64,000 nucleotides of DNA from NCBI GenBank assembly GCA_030538155.1, contig JAUNUN010000002.1, positions 1 through 64,000 of the forward strand, given 5' to 3'. Below the pieces are notes generated by a model. It did no database searches. It saw only the letters and a program-made list of their open reading frames with translations, and was not told the origin of the DNA. The DNA is from a bacterium. Its GTDB lineage: Bacteria > Desulfobacterota > Desulfobulbia > Desulfobulbales > Desulfobulbaceae. The translations under genes were made by a program, and so were the position numbers. Numbering within the stretch: position 1 is the first letter of the stretch; each line of letters begins with the position of its first letter. This document shows positions 1-9,755 of the stretch, in pieces.

Positions 1-861
1 TATCGAGGAGAATACTACTTCAATACTGAAACAAAAAATGCTCTTCAATTTTTATTAGATACTGACAAAAGTTTTTATAGAATAGAAAAAGGATATAGAG
101 ACGTTTATCTGAACGATGCCTTGGTACAAGGCAACTTCGGCACGGAAGCCTATCTCGGCTTTACCCCTGCAGGGATACGGGATTTTTTCTACAACTTCCA
201 CCTCTCAGAAAATTCTCCCAACCTCAACTCCTACAGGTATGGTCTGGAGAAAAAAGGGCCTCTGCAATCACTCTTAGGAGTCAAATACTTCCTCTGCAGA
301 AACGACGAAGAATGCAGCGGGTTAAACGGTTTTTCCCTCATGCATGCATCACACGGCATGCGCATCTATAAAAATGATTCTGTGCATGCCTTTGGCCGCA
401 TGTTTTACCGGCAAATCAGTCCCCAGAATTTTCAAAACCTGGCTCCAGCAGACAAACTCTCCCTTGTGCCCCATACGGTTATAACGAATGATCCTGTCCC
501 TGGAGTGGCACTCTACAGCGGCGCTAACCCGACTACGACACACCAGTCGGTACCGGACTTCACTTTGCACAGTTGGAATCAACACCGTTTTTCAGGTACT
601 ATCACCCTGGATCAACCGGGCATCCTTTTTTTCCCCATCCCCTTCGATCAGGGCTGGCAGGTCATGGTCAACGGGAAAAGGGAGTCGCTCTTGCAGCTTG
701 ATTTCGGTTTTTCCGGGGTTTGGCTGTCTTCTGCCGGAAAACAAGACCTTACGCTTTGCTACCGCCCTCCTTTTATGCTTAGCGGCCTCGCTGTGTCGGG
801 TATCTCTCTCATTGCTGTTCTGTACTTACGGCGGCGTTACCCCATATTTCCAGCAGTTTGA
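1..861 (+). CDS. YfhO-family membrane protein, C-terminal part (5' end outside window)
   Basis: The frame is open from base 1 without a start codon, so only about the last 286 residues are present. The visible part is mostly an extracytoplasmic domain. It has the sequence GWQVMVNGK followed by a small beta-rich stretch, which resembles the C-terminal domain of YfhO-type polytopic membrane proteins, and ends in one hydrophobic helix and a basic RRRYP tail. YfhO proteins are GT-C-like membrane proteins linked to lipid or teichoic-acid glycosylation in other bacteria; the role here is unknown. It runs towards the next gene, which is on the opposite strand. Confidence 0.75.
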   Translation, partial: YRGEYYFNTETKNALQFLLDTDKSFYRIEKGYRDVYLNDALVQGNFGTEAYLGFTPAGIRDFFYNFHLSENSPNLNSYRYGLEKKGPLQSLLGVKYFLCRNDEECSGLNGFSLMHASHGMRIYKNDSVHAFGRMFYRQISPQNFQNLAPADKLSLVPHTVITNDPVPGVALYSGANPTTTHQSVPDFTLHSWNQHRFSGTITLDQPGILFFPIPFDQGWQVMVNGKRESLLQLDFGFSGVWLSSAGKQDLTLCYRPPFMLSGLAVSGISLIAVLYLRRRYPIFPAV

Positions 862-864
862 CCT

Positions 865-1605
865 CTAAGTATTGCATTTTCCCGATTTTCTCTTCCTGAG
901 CCAATCGTTGAACCAGCTCTTGCCAATGATGAAAAAAAGAATTTCAACACATATCGCCATGATAGCAAAAATTTTCAGGCCAAATAGAACACTCGACTGG
1001 ATTTTTCCCTGTTTCAAGGCAGTAAGTGGCGGTTTGAAGGCTAAGACAATATACGGGTCATCCGCTTCAGGTTGAGATACAACAGTAAGGGTATTGCCTG
1101 TAAACGATACATCCTGGGTTTGATTCACATTAAATCTGTCCGCACTGAAACCACTTGCCAGGCTCATGCCAAAAGGATCCATAAATCTAAGATTGGATAG
1201 GGTAACCCTCCCAGGCCCGTTGAGATAATCAAAGCGCAGTCCGTGCAGGCTGGTGGTAGGTAGATACGCCTGGATTTGCTTGGGCTCACCCTTTTCCGGC
1301 AACACTACCCGTATGCTCTGCTTTTCGCTGAAGCCTTTTCCTTTGTCGTAGTAGAGTTGCAGCGTTGGCGGGCGGTTTACATTCTCCTCCACTGCAATCT
1401 CAAAGACCACTATCAGTCGCATGCTGGCCTGATAGCGGCCCGTGGCATTAGGAATGGCAAATAGAGCAGCAAGGATGAGGGAAAAGAGCCGGGAGAGAGT
1501 ATGCTGTTGCATGGACAAAAGCCCCATTTTATCCTGCGCAGTGGACGCATTGTCCTGCAGGTCGTTTGAAACTGATTCATAAAAGCGTTTAATTTTCTGA
1601 TGCAC
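865..1605 (-). CDS. membrane-anchored protein of unknown function
   Basis: I do not recognise this 246-residue protein. Residues around 32-55 (from MQQHTLSRLF) look like a signal peptide or membrane segment, so translation may start at 1527 or 1512 instead of 1605. A beta-rich extracytoplasmic domain follows, then a hydrophobic helix near residues 209-230 and a basic cytoplasmic tail (WLRKRKSGK). This layout suggests a domain displayed outside and anchored at the C-terminus. It is convergent with the YfhO-like gene, 3 bp away, and divergent from the HerA-like ATPase. Similar beta-domains occur next to membrane glycosyltransferases, so a cell-surface role is possible but unproven. Confidence 0.5.
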   Translation of the reverse strand: MHQKIKRFYESVSNDLQDNASTAQDKMGLLSMQQHTLSRLFSLILAALFAIPNATGRYQASMRLIVVFEIAVEENVNRPPTLQLYYDKGKGFSEKQSIRVVLPEKGEPKQIQAYLPTTSLHGLRFDYLNGPGRVTLSNLRFMDPFGMSLASGFSADRFNVNQTQDVSFTGNTLTVVSQPEADDPYIVLAFKPPLTALKQGKIQSSVLFGLKIFAIMAICVEILFFIIGKSWFNDWLRKRKSGKCNT

Positions 1606-1657
1606 AAGCAGAATGTGCAGGCACGACGCTCGGCTTTTGAGCGCAATGGAGAAGAAT

Positions 1658-4072
1658 ATGGCAACATCCGAATCCTATGAGCAACTGGATCTCTTTTACC
1701 TTGGCCGTGAAGTGGACGCTGCCGGCGGCAAGGTAACGGCAGCCCCCTTCTTGCTGAAGAACAAGCAACTCACCACCCATGCCGCCATCATCGGCATGAC
1801 CGGAAGCGGCAAGACCGGTCTGGGTATCGCCCTTTTGGAAGAGGCGGCCCTGGATCGCATCCCCGCTATTGTCATCGACCCGAAAGGGGATATGGGCAAC
1901 CTGCTCCTCAGCTTTCCGGATCTTGCGCCGGCTGATTTCGAGCCCTGGATCGATCCGCAAGCCGCAGCCCGCAAAGACCTGAGCGTGTCGGAACTGGCCC
2001 GGCAGACCGCTGTCTCCTGGGAAAAAGGGCTGGCAGACTGGCAGCAGGATGGCGAACGCATTCGCCGCATGCGCGAAAGCGCGGATTTTGCCGTGTACAG
2101 CCCCGGCAGTTCCGCCGGCCGCATGGTCTCGGTGCTGGACTCTCTGGACGCGCCGCCGGCGGATATCGTGGCCGAAAAAGACACCCTGACCGAACTGGTC
2201 AATGCCTCGGTTTCCTCCCTGCTCGGCCTTCTGGATATCGAGGCCGACCCCATGAAGAGCCGCGAGCATGTGCTCCTAGCATCCATTGTGCTGCATGCCT
2301 GGGAAAAGGGTGAATCCTTAAGCCTGGCCGCACTCATCGCGGCAGTGGCGCAGCCGCCCTTTGCCCAGATCGGTGTCTTTCCGGTGGATGCCTTCTATCC
2401 GCAGAGCAAGCGCATGGAGCTCGCCATGCAGCTCAACACCCTCATTGCCAGCCCCTCCTTCAAGAGCTGGATGCAGGGCGAACCGCTACGCATCGAGAAT
2501 TTTCTCTACACGGATAAAGGGAAACCGCGCATCAGTATCTTTTCCATTGCCCATCTCAGCGATGGTGAGCGCATGTTTTTCGTTACCCTGCTGCTTGGTC
2601 GTCTCATCAACTGGATGCGGCGGCAGGAAGGCAGCAGCGGTTTGCGTGCCCTGCTTTATATGGATGAAATCTTCGGCTATTTTCCGCCCACTGCCAATCC
2701 GCCCTCCAAGGAACCGATGCTGCTTCTGCTCAAGCAGGCGCGCGCCTTTGGCCTGGGCGTGGTTCTATCCACGCAGAACCCGGTTGATCTGGACTACAAG
2801 GGCCTGGCCAATATCGGCAGCTGGTTTATCGGCCGTCTGCAGACCCGGCAGGATCAAGACCGGGTTTTGGCCGGCATGGGCAGTGCTCACAACAAGCTGG
2901 ACAAGGACAGCATCCGCAACCTGCTGGCCGGATTAAAGGAGCGCACTTTCCTCCTCTATTCGGCCCACAGAGATGAACCGCTGCTCTTCAGTACCCGCTG
3001 GGTGATGTCGTATCTCAAGGGGCCCATCTCTCTGGTGGAACTGGCCCGGCTTGACCCTGTACAACAGGAAGGCGCAGGCGCGCCCGATTCCGGCACCAGC
3101 GCTGCTCCAGAACAAACAACCTTGTACAGTGCAACCAAGCCGCTGGTCAGTGGGGCCATCACCCAGTACTACGTGCCTGCGCCCCTGCCCGGAGCAGAGC
3201 AACAGTACCAAGCCTCGCTTCTGGGCCTGGCCTCGGTGCGCAATGTGGATCAGCGCCGGGGTATTGATCAGACCACGGCCGTTCAGTTGCAACTGCCGCT
3301 ACCCACGGCTGCGGGAGTCACAAGCTGGGATCAGGCCGGCCCCTTTGCCGTTGCCTTTGAGCAACTGGCCGGAGAAGCGCCCGAGGCAGCACTTTTTGCC
3401 GATCTGCCGCCGGAAATGAAGGTGCTGAAAAACTTCGGCGAAGAAGAAAAACGCCTGGCCGACCACCTCTACCGCAGCCAATCCCTGCGAATTTTTCGGG
3501 TAAAATCGCTGGGCCTGGAGTCTGCCCCGGATGAGCCGGAGCAGGCCTTCAGGCTACGGATCGCCGCTGCTTTGGCAGCAAAAAAGGAGGCGGCCATGGC
3601 CACCCTTGAGCAGATCTATGCCAAGAAACAGCAGCAGGTGCAAGCCAGGCTGCAGCGGGCCGAGGCCAAACTGAGCAAGGAGGAAAGCGATGTGCGGGCC
3701 AAAGGCATGGAAACCGCCATCTCCATCGGTTCGGCCATCCTGGGCGCATTTTTGGGAAGAAAGGTCATCTCCAGCACCACGGCCAACAAGTCGGCCCGTG
3801 GGGTGCGCAATGCCGGCCAGCTTATGAAGGAGCGTCAGGATGTGCATCTGGCCCAGGAGGAGGTAGCCCGGCTCAGTCAGGAGATGGAAGCTTTAGCGGC
3901 TGAGCTGCAGCAAAAGGTGCAGGAGCAAAGCACCGATTGGGACCCGACCGCGGTTGAGCTGGAGGTGGTGACCATCGCGCCCCGAAGAAGCGATATTTAT
4001 GATGTCCGGGTCTGCCTGCTCTGGGAACCGGTGTTGCAATTCGCTACAGACACCGGTACACAGATCGGCTGA
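1658..4072 (+). CDS. HerA/FtsK-like P-loop ATPase with C-terminal coiled coil
   Basis: The protein is about 804 residues. A Walker A motif (GMTGSGKTG) lies near residue 45 and a hydrophobic strand ending in DE (LLYMDEIFGYF) near residue 335 is the Walker B. The sequence STQNPVDLDYKGL follows as the sensor region, as in HerA-type and TraG-like hexameric ATPases. Residues from about 630 to 760 are rich in K, E, Q and R and likely form coiled coils around a short glycine-rich hydrophobic stretch. The ATG at 1658 is preferred because GGAG sits 6 nt upstream; the ORF could begin at 1646. No NurA-like nuclease lies next door, so a DNA-end processing role is not supported by context. Substrate unknown. 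Confidence 0.75.
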   Translation: MATSESYEQLDLFYLGREVDAAGGKVTAAPFLLKNKQLTTHAAIIGMTGSGKTGLGIALLEEAALDRIPAIVIDPKGDMGNLLLSFPDLAPADFEPWIDPQAAARKDLSVSELARQTAVSWEKGLADWQQDGERIRRMRESADFAVYSPGSSAGRMVSVLDSLDAPPADIVAEKDTLTELVNASVSSLLGLLDIEADPMKSREHVLLASIVLHAWEKGESLSLAALIAAVAQPPFAQIGVFPVDAFYPQSKRMELAMQLNTLIASPSFKSWMQGEPLRIENFLYTDKGKPRISIFSIAHLSDGERMFFVTLLLGRLINWMRRQEGSSGLRALLYMDEIFGYFPPTANPPSKEPMLLLLKQARAFGLGVVLSTQNPVDLDYKGLANIGSWFIGRLQTRQDQDRVLAGMGSAHNKLDKDSIRNLLAGLKERTFLLYSAHRDEPLLFSTRWVMSYLKGPISLVELARLDPVQQEGAGAPDSGTSAAPEQTTLYSATKPLVSGAITQYYVPAPLPGAEQQYQASLLGLASVRNVDQRRGIDQTTAVQLQLPLPTAAGVTSWDQAGPFAVAFEQLAGEAPEAALFADLPPEMKVLKNFGEEEKRLADHLYRSQSLRIFRVKSLGLESAPDEPEQAFRLRIAAALAAKKEAAMATLEQIYAKKQQQVQARLQRAEAKLSKEESDVRAKGMETAISIGSAILGAFLGRKVISSTTANKSARGVRNAGQLMKERQDVHLAQEEVARLSQEMEALAAELQQKVQEQSTDWDPTAVELEVVTIAPRRSDIYDVRVCLLWEPVLQFATDTGTQIG

Positions 4073-4078
4073 GCCTTA

Positions 4079-7000
4079 TCAGCCCAGGATAATTTTGAGC
4101 TGCTCCTGCTGCATGAGTCGGTCAAAACGGAAATGCACCGAGTAGTCGCTCTCCAGTAACTGGTAGGGCTGAACACCGATAATCATGCCGGGCAAATACT
4201 GATAGGGCGCCTCCCCGCTGACCGGAAAGATGATCTGCATCTTTCTGCCAAGTAAGATGCGGGCATTTTCCTGCCTGCCGATGCGCACCAGAAAGGCGGT
4301 ACCACCCACGGAGACATCCAAGGTCTCGGCGCGAAATCCGCGCCCCACCGGATGGCCCTCCTGATTGAGCGGCTGCACCAGGATCTTCCGGGTGAGGTTG
4401 AAGCGTTCGTGCTTGCGGCGTTCCAGCTTTTTCCGCTCCAAAAAAGACCAGGTATTGTCAAAGGTGTTGAAGAACTCGAGCAGCTTATTGCGCAGTCCCG
4501 GAAAGCCCTCCTCCCAGGAAATAATGGCAGAGCGCGGCAAGAGGTAGGCCTGCACCCGGATGAGCGCGGTCAGGGTGACGGTCCAGATGGAGGGAGTAAA
4601 GAAGCTCTCGCCCGCCACATGACCCCGGTTCAGGGTGGTGACGAACACCTCCTTTTTGCCGTCGCTGTAGGATACCTTGACACTGCCCTGGTTGATGAAA
4701 AAGAGGTGATCGTTGCGCTCCCCCTGCTTGACGATGGGCTCTTCCGCTGCATAGATGCGGTGCTCAAAACTATGATAAACGGCCTGAAACTCTTCAGTAC
4801 TCAGCTCTGTATGCAGGGCCTCCCAAATCTGGAGATCCTCCTGGGGAATGAGCCGCTGCTTGGCCTGCTCGATAAATTCTTCTGCCTGAATAATCTCCCT
4901 GAGCGCCATGCCCTCAATCGAGTAAAGGTGGTGTTTCAGCCCCTCGGCCTTGGCGAAATCCCCTTTTGCAGCGGCAGCACTGACCAGACCCAACAAGAGC
5001 CCCTTGGCCTTTTCCACCTCCTGCTGCTCGATGAGACGGAAGAACTGCTCCACCTCGGGCGTGCGCATAGTTTCGGCTGTTTTGGAGAGCGTGGCTGCAG
5101 AGGCCAGTCCTGAAGCGGACTCTACTTGTTCCGGCGCCCGCACCGATTCAGGAAAAACAGGCTGTTGTCCTACCCCGGCAAGGTGCAGACTCTCTACTGC
5201 CCGAGCCGCGGCCTCACGCACCGGCCCGCTGAGTCCCTGTTTTTCACCCTCTCCAGGCTCCGCCCCCATCTCGGCCAGGGCATTGCAGGCCCGTTTCGAG
5301 CCGATTTGTTCCAGTGCATGCACAATAGCGAGTTGCAGTTCTTCACTGTTGGCTGCAGCCCCGATGCTTTCATCCCGCATTAACCGGCACAGGGGCCTCA
5401 CAAAACGATCATCCTTGACCTCGACGATCTTTTCGATCACCTCCTTTTTCAGGGAATCATCCACACTGTGCAGAGCCCTGAGCAAAAATTCCTTGAAATA
5501 TTCGCCGCCTATGCGGGCGCCGGTTTGCAGCGCCTCCTGCTGCACCCGGATATCGGCATGGCTCAAAAAGGGCTGGATGGCAGTAAACAGTGGGGAGTTG
5601 CCCAGTTCTCCCAAGAGCCGGATGATGCTTCTGGTGACAAACCAGGGCGATTCCATACTCAACTGCTCCAAAAGCGCATTCACCGAGGCCTTGCCGCCCC
5701 GTTCAATCAAATGCAGGATACGGGTGCGTTCCGCCCGACTTTCGCTTAAGAGCAGTTGCTGAATCTGATAACGGGCCGATTCCATACCAAGACCGACTAG
5801 GGCCTGGGCCGCCGCATCTCGGCTGCTGTCCGAGTGCAAGTACTGATCCAGCAAAGATTCCAGTATTTCCGGACGGGCGGATTCCTTCAGGGCCTCGCGC
5901 GCAAGTCCGGCCACTTTTAGACGCCGGAGGCTCTCCTCACCCTCGGGCGCTTCACTGAACATCTGCAGCGCGTTGAAGGCATCGGCTGCCTGCAGATAGC
6001 GCTGCTGCTGCAGGTGCCGGCCACCCAGCCGAGAAAGAGCGGTAACAATGGCCTGCACCTGTTCCTGCTCAAGATCCGGGCAGCGCAGGGCCTGCCTGAG
6101 GGCTGGAAGCAAACGGGTCAGACGTTGCCACTGTTCCTGCCGGGTCAGCAGGGTTGCGCAGGTTGCCAGGGCAGTGGCGGCATTGGCTTGTATGTCCGGG
6201 TTGTTGTGGGCCAGTCCACGGGCCAGTTGGGAGAGCAGTTGATCGGCCTGCTCTTCCTGCCCCTGTTGCAGGTGGCTAAGCATGGCCTCAGGCGCGCCGA
6301 TCACCACCTCTTTCAACAGCAAGGTTTCGATTTCGCCCTGCATGAGCCCATCCAGCCCGCCCTTGAGCTGCCGGATCTCTTCTTCTCGGCGCTTTCTTTT
6401 CCGCTCCCGGTGTACATTGATGATGGCTTCCACCTTTTCCCGGCGGAGCTGTTCCTGCACTTTTTTGTAGGCATCCTCAAGGGCCTTGCCGTCAAGCGCG
6501 AGCGCAGTCGGCGTGTTGTTCTCCCGGGCTTTGCACAGTTGCAGGCCGATGCGTTCAGCCTGGGCCCCGCTGATCTTGTGCAGCAGTTCTTCCTTGATTT
6601 CCTCGCCAAAGGCGGTGTTTTCAGGCTGCATCAGCAAGAGACCCAGCTCTTCTTCGCCAAAACCGGCCATAAGGCTGCCGGTCTCGGCGGCAATGGCCGC
6701 GAGTTTACCCTTGTCAAAGAGCAGGACATAGCGCTTGAGCATGCGTTCATGCGAGGAAAAATCGGCCTTGCCTGCCCGGAAATGAGCAGGGTCTGTGGCC
6801 TGCATGGCCGAGGTGGCGAGCAATCTGGCCGGCCAGTGCTCCTCTTCAAGGCGCAGGCGCAAACCATCCGGCAGATCGTCCATGGATTGCAGTGGGGATT
6901 GCAGTGCGGCCGCATCGAGCTGACTCGCGATTTCCGCCCGGATTTTAGGAGCCTGCCTGGTGCGCGCCAATTTTTTGAACAGGGCGCTGTCTGCAGGAAT

Positions 7001-8455
7001 CAGATCCTCCAGCTCTGCCTTGCCCACCTGCATGGGGATATCGTTGACCAAAACCGCAACAATGCGGTTGAGCTGTTTAGGGGTCAGGTGCTCAATCGAT
7101 TCATCCAAAAGGACATCGGAAACCTGATGCAAGATTTCCTCGTAGAACTGCTCACCAAAGATCCCCTTGAATTTGCGTACCAAAATCCCGCTCAGTTCCG
7201 GCGGGGCAAACTCGGCAATGCGGGCCGCAGCCTGTTTCATCACCTCCCGGCGGCTCGTACTTTCCGTTTCCTCTTCAAAAAATCGCAACACCTTGTTGAA
7301 GGTGTTGAAGCCTTTAGCACCGGTATCCACCGTGCTCTGTTGCGCTGCCGCCGCCAGCACCGAGGCCGCCCAAGTGGGGTGCTGCAAGCGCAACTGCAGG
7401 GGCAGGGGCGGTACATCTTCATCGTGCACGCTGGCCAGCAGCTCGCGGGCGTCGTTATGTTGGGCCAAATTTTCCCTTAAACCATTCTGCAGGCTGTCGC
7501 CCATGCCGGCCAGGCGGTTAATTGCGGCTTTCGCCTGTTGACCGGCATCGCCTTCCTGACGGGCTGCAGTTTCCAGTTGGATCACCGTCTGCTCCATGCG
7601 GGCCGGAGCAAGTTCCTGGATGACCGAGAGAAAAAAGGCATCGCCAACCGGTGTGGCCGGCAGCTGCGGCAGAAGCCGGGCCAAGAGGTCGGGCGAACTG
7701 CTTCCCATGGTGTGGGCGGATTCTTCAATGTTGTGGTGCCGTTTGAGCGGATCCACCTCAAGATCAAGATTGAAGAGCACTTCCAAAACCGCATCGAGCA
7801 AGTCTTCACTCTCGCCGGCGCTGAGTTCGCTGCCCAGAGGCAGACCGGTCAGCTCCTCCACCAGCTCACGGGAGAGACTCTGCAGGGAGCCGAGCACGTG
7901 CCTCCCTGCAGCCGGACCATGGCCGCTCTGCTGGCCGTCGCCTTGAACACCTGAAACGCCGCTCTCGCCGCCTTCGCCACCATGCACCTCGACGTAGCGT
8001 TTGGTATCCACGGAAACTGAATCCAACCGGGCCTGTTCCACCAAATCCGCCACCGGCACGGCAGTCTCCCGTCTGCCCATGAGGTCTGCCAGCAGGTGAA
8101 GAAAAATTTCACAGTCATCCTCGTTGAAGCTGCTGTGAAAGATAAAGGAGTGGATATTGAACTGGGTGAAAAAATGACTGAGGCCCTGAATCTGCCGGCG
8201 GCCGCTTTCCTTCTCGCTCAGACGTTCGCCGCAGATCAGAATGGTGTTCTCCGCCAAGGCAACTTCGACATCCGCATCTCCTTTTAACTTACGCAGTTCG
8301 GCAATGGCGTTCAACAGCAGCTCGCGACTCAGCCGCACCTGCGGATTGGCCGCAGGGTAGAAACGGTGGGCCCTGATGGCGGTGAAAAGTCGGAGCGGCA
8401 CATCGGCAAGGAGCATGGCCGCATCCGGTGTTGTGGAGGTGAGGTTGAAGTTCAT
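4079..8455 (-). CDS. giant HEAT-repeat protein with cyclic-nucleotide-binding and PilZ domains
   Basis: This 1458-residue protein has three recognisable parts. A long helical N-terminal and middle region ends in HEAT-like repeats at roughly residues 700-1100. A cyclic-nucleotide-binding domain lies near 1218-1320, with the usual pattern of IVKQGERNDHLFFINQGSVKV followed by GESFF. A PilZ domain lies near 1343-1450, with the RRKHERF and DVSVGG signatures of c-di-GMP binding. It has no signal peptide or clear membrane segment, so it is probably a cytoplasmic scaffold that reads two nucleotide second messengers. It is convergent with the HerA-like ATPase (6 bp apart). Its partner cannot be read from the sequence. 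Confidence 0.8.
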   Translation of the reverse strand: MNFNLTSTTPDAAMLLADVPLRLFTAIRAHRFYPAANPQVRLSRELLLNAIAELRKLKGDADVEVALAENTILICGERLSEKESGRRQIQGLSHFFTQFNIHSFIFHSSFNEDDCEIFLHLLADLMGRRETAVPVADLVEQARLDSVSVDTKRYVEVHGGEGGESGVSGVQGDGQQSGHGPAAGRHVLGSLQSLSRELVEELTGLPLGSELSAGESEDLLDAVLEVLFNLDLEVDPLKRHHNIEESAHTMGSSSPDLLARLLPQLPATPVGDAFFLSVIQELAPARMEQTVIQLETAARQEGDAGQQAKAAINRLAGMGDSLQNGLRENLAQHNDARELLASVHDEDVPPLPLQLRLQHPTWAASVLAAAAQQSTVDTGAKGFNTFNKVLRFFEEETESTSRREVMKQAAARIAEFAPPELSGILVRKFKGIFGEQFYEEILHQVSDVLLDESIEHLTPKQLNRIVAVLVNDIPMQVGKAELEDLIPADSALFKKLARTRQAPKIRAEIASQLDAAALQSPLQSMDDLPDGLRLRLEEEHWPARLLATSAMQATDPAHFRAGKADFSSHERMLKRYVLLFDKGKLAAIAAETGSLMAGFGEEELGLLLMQPENTAFGEEIKEELLHKISGAQAERIGLQLCKARENNTPTALALDGKALEDAYKKVQEQLRREKVEAIINVHRERKRKRREEEIRQLKGGLDGLMQGEIETLLLKEVVIGAPEAMLSHLQQGQEEQADQLLSQLARGLAHNNPDIQANAATALATCATLLTRQEQWQRLTRLLPALRQALRCPDLEQEQVQAIVTALSRLGGRHLQQQRYLQAADAFNALQMFSEAPEGEESLRRLKVAGLAREALKESARPEILESLLDQYLHSDSSRDAAAQALVGLGMESARYQIQQLLLSESRAERTRILHLIERGGKASVNALLEQLSMESPWFVTRSIIRLLGELGNSPLFTAIQPFLSHADIRVQQEALQTGARIGGEYFKEFLLRALHSVDDSLKKEVIEKIVEVKDDRFVRPLCRLMRDESIGAAANSEELQLAIVHALEQIGSKRACNALAEMGAEPGEGEKQGLSGPVREAAARAVESLHLAGVGQQPVFPESVRAPEQVESASGLASAATLSKTAETMRTPEVEQFFRLIEQQEVEKAKGLLLGLVSAAAAKGDFAKAEGLKHHLYSIEGMALREIIQAEEFIEQAKQRLIPQEDLQIWEALHTELSTEEFQAVYHSFEHRIYAAEEPIVKQGERNDHLFFINQGSVKVSYSDGKKEVFVTTLNRGHVAGESFFTPSIWTVTLTALIRVQAYLLPRSAIISWEEGFPGLRNKLLEFFNTFDNTWSFLERKKLERRKHERFNLTRKILVQPLNQEGHPVGRGFRAETLDVSVGGTAFLVRIGRQENARILLGRKMQIIFPVSGEAPYQYLPGMIIGVQPYQLLESDYSVHFRFDRLMQQEQLKIILG

Positions 8456-8828
8456 AGCTAGCCTCTTCTTTGGTCGCAGAGATAAAGGGACTCAGGTTGA
8501 TTATATGGGCTGGACAGGTAATCATCAAATCTAATACAAAATTTATATTCCTTGCCCTGGTTGCCCCAACTTGTTTGACTAGGCAAGGCTGCCGGAAAAA
8601 CCGGTATCTGCTTGATGCCCTAAGCGACCCTAAGCGAAGATCGTGGCGCTTCACGCTTGAACCCGTACCGGTTTCGTTGCCTGGTCGGCCGGTGCCCCAG
8701 GTTCGGGCTGCATCATTTTCGCCGCATCTGGTGCCGGCTTTTATCTGTGGCCGGTAGTAGAGTGGCATGATAGTGGCCTAGGTAATACGTTTTTGCTTCA
8801 CCTCTCTCTGCAACATGGAGCAAGCAAT
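8456..8828. other. intergenic region, no gene seen
   Basis: This gap separates two divergent genes and should hold both promoters. Open frames across it are only shadows. The only pattern I see is a tandem repeat of CCTAAGCGA near 8618-8637. No RNA gene or clear regulatory element was recognised. Confidence 0.5.
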
Positions 8829-9425
8829 ATGGACGGATGGCTGAGTCTTCTTTTAGGCATTGGTTTGAGTGCGGCTTGCGGGTTCCGGGTCTTTGTACCC
8901 CTTCTGGTAATGAGCCTGGCCTCCCTGGACGGACACCTGACCCTGGCTCCCGGTTTCGAGTGGATCGCCACGCCCGAGGCCTGCGGCGTCTTTGCCGTAG
9001 CAACTGTCTGCGAGGTGCTTTCCTACTACATTCCCTGGTGGGACAACCTCATGGACAGTCTCTCCTCACCGGCAGCCGTGGCCGCAGGCACCATTACCAC
9101 CGCCTCCGTGCTCACCGACACCTCGCCCTTTCTGCAGTGGACGCTTGCGGTTATTGCGGGCGGCGGAGCCGCAGGCATGGTGCAGGCCGGGACTGTCCTG
9201 GTGCGCGGGGCTTCGAGCTTCACCACCGCAGGCCTGGCCAACCCGGTGCTGTCCACGGTGGAGTTGGGTGCGGCCACCATTACCTCCATCCTTTCTTTGC
9301 TTGCGCCCCTTGTCGCAGTGTCAGCAGTGGTGCTTGCGGTAGTGGCGCTGGTGATCATGATCGCCAGGAGGTTGAGCCGCAGGCGCTCCGGCCGCATCAG
9401 TCCTGAACGGCGCATCCCCATGTGA
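8829..9425 (+). CDS. DUF4126 family membrane protein
   Basis: The protein is 198 residues from the ATG at 8829, which has GGAG 8 nt upstream; an upstream ATG at 8793 would add 12 unlikely residues. It is mostly hydrophobic, with about five membrane helices rich in Ala, Val and Gly, and ends in a basic tail (RRLSRRRSGR). The opening LGIGLSAACGFRVFVPLL and the PWWDNLMD stretch are typical of DUF4126 proteins. Their function is unknown. It is followed by a non-coding gap and stands alone. Confidence 0.75.
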   Translation: MDGWLSLLLGIGLSAACGFRVFVPLLVMSLASLDGHLTLAPGFEWIATPEACGVFAVATVCEVLSYYIPWWDNLMDSLSSPAAVAAGTITTASVLTDTSPFLQWTLAVIAGGGAAGMVQAGTVLVRGASSFTTAGLANPVLSTVELGAATITSILSLLAPLVAVSAVVLAVVALVIMIARRLSRRRSGRISPERRIPM

Positions 9426-9755
9426 TTCCAATTCCATATCAAAACGCTACCTGTGTCGGCAGCGGAAAATCCTTCTCGGGGTACCTCTCTGTACAGCTGC
9501 GTCGTATTTTCCTCGCCTTCTTGATATCATTTTTGATCTGAAACCGGAATAATTCCACTTCTTATGGCCACGCCCGTCGGGGCGGCGTTTTCTCTTCTGC
9601 TCAAGCAGGGCTCATCCATTTCCTGCTGCCTCAAGCTGACCAAGTCTACCGCAAGCCGGGCAACCCGGAAACAATTGACAGCCCCTACCGAACCAACTAC
9701 TCTAACGAGTTTGGTATCAACAGGCTGTTTCAGTCTTTTCTTGCCCAGGCAGACC
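9426..9755. other. intergenic region with a start-less open frame
   Basis: No complete gene is visible. A frame open from 9542 to a stop at 9770-9772 has protein-like composition (including YRKPGNPETIDSPYRTNY) but has no ATG, GTG or TTG at its beginning and overlaps the next gene's start. It may be a gene remnant. Nothing else was recognised. Confidence 0.35.

Noticed and set aside
1658-4072. A HerA-NurA or HerA-SIR2 type defence system.
   Set aside because: No nuclease, SIR2 or other partner gene lies next to the ATPase; the neighbours are convergent or divergent and unrelated.
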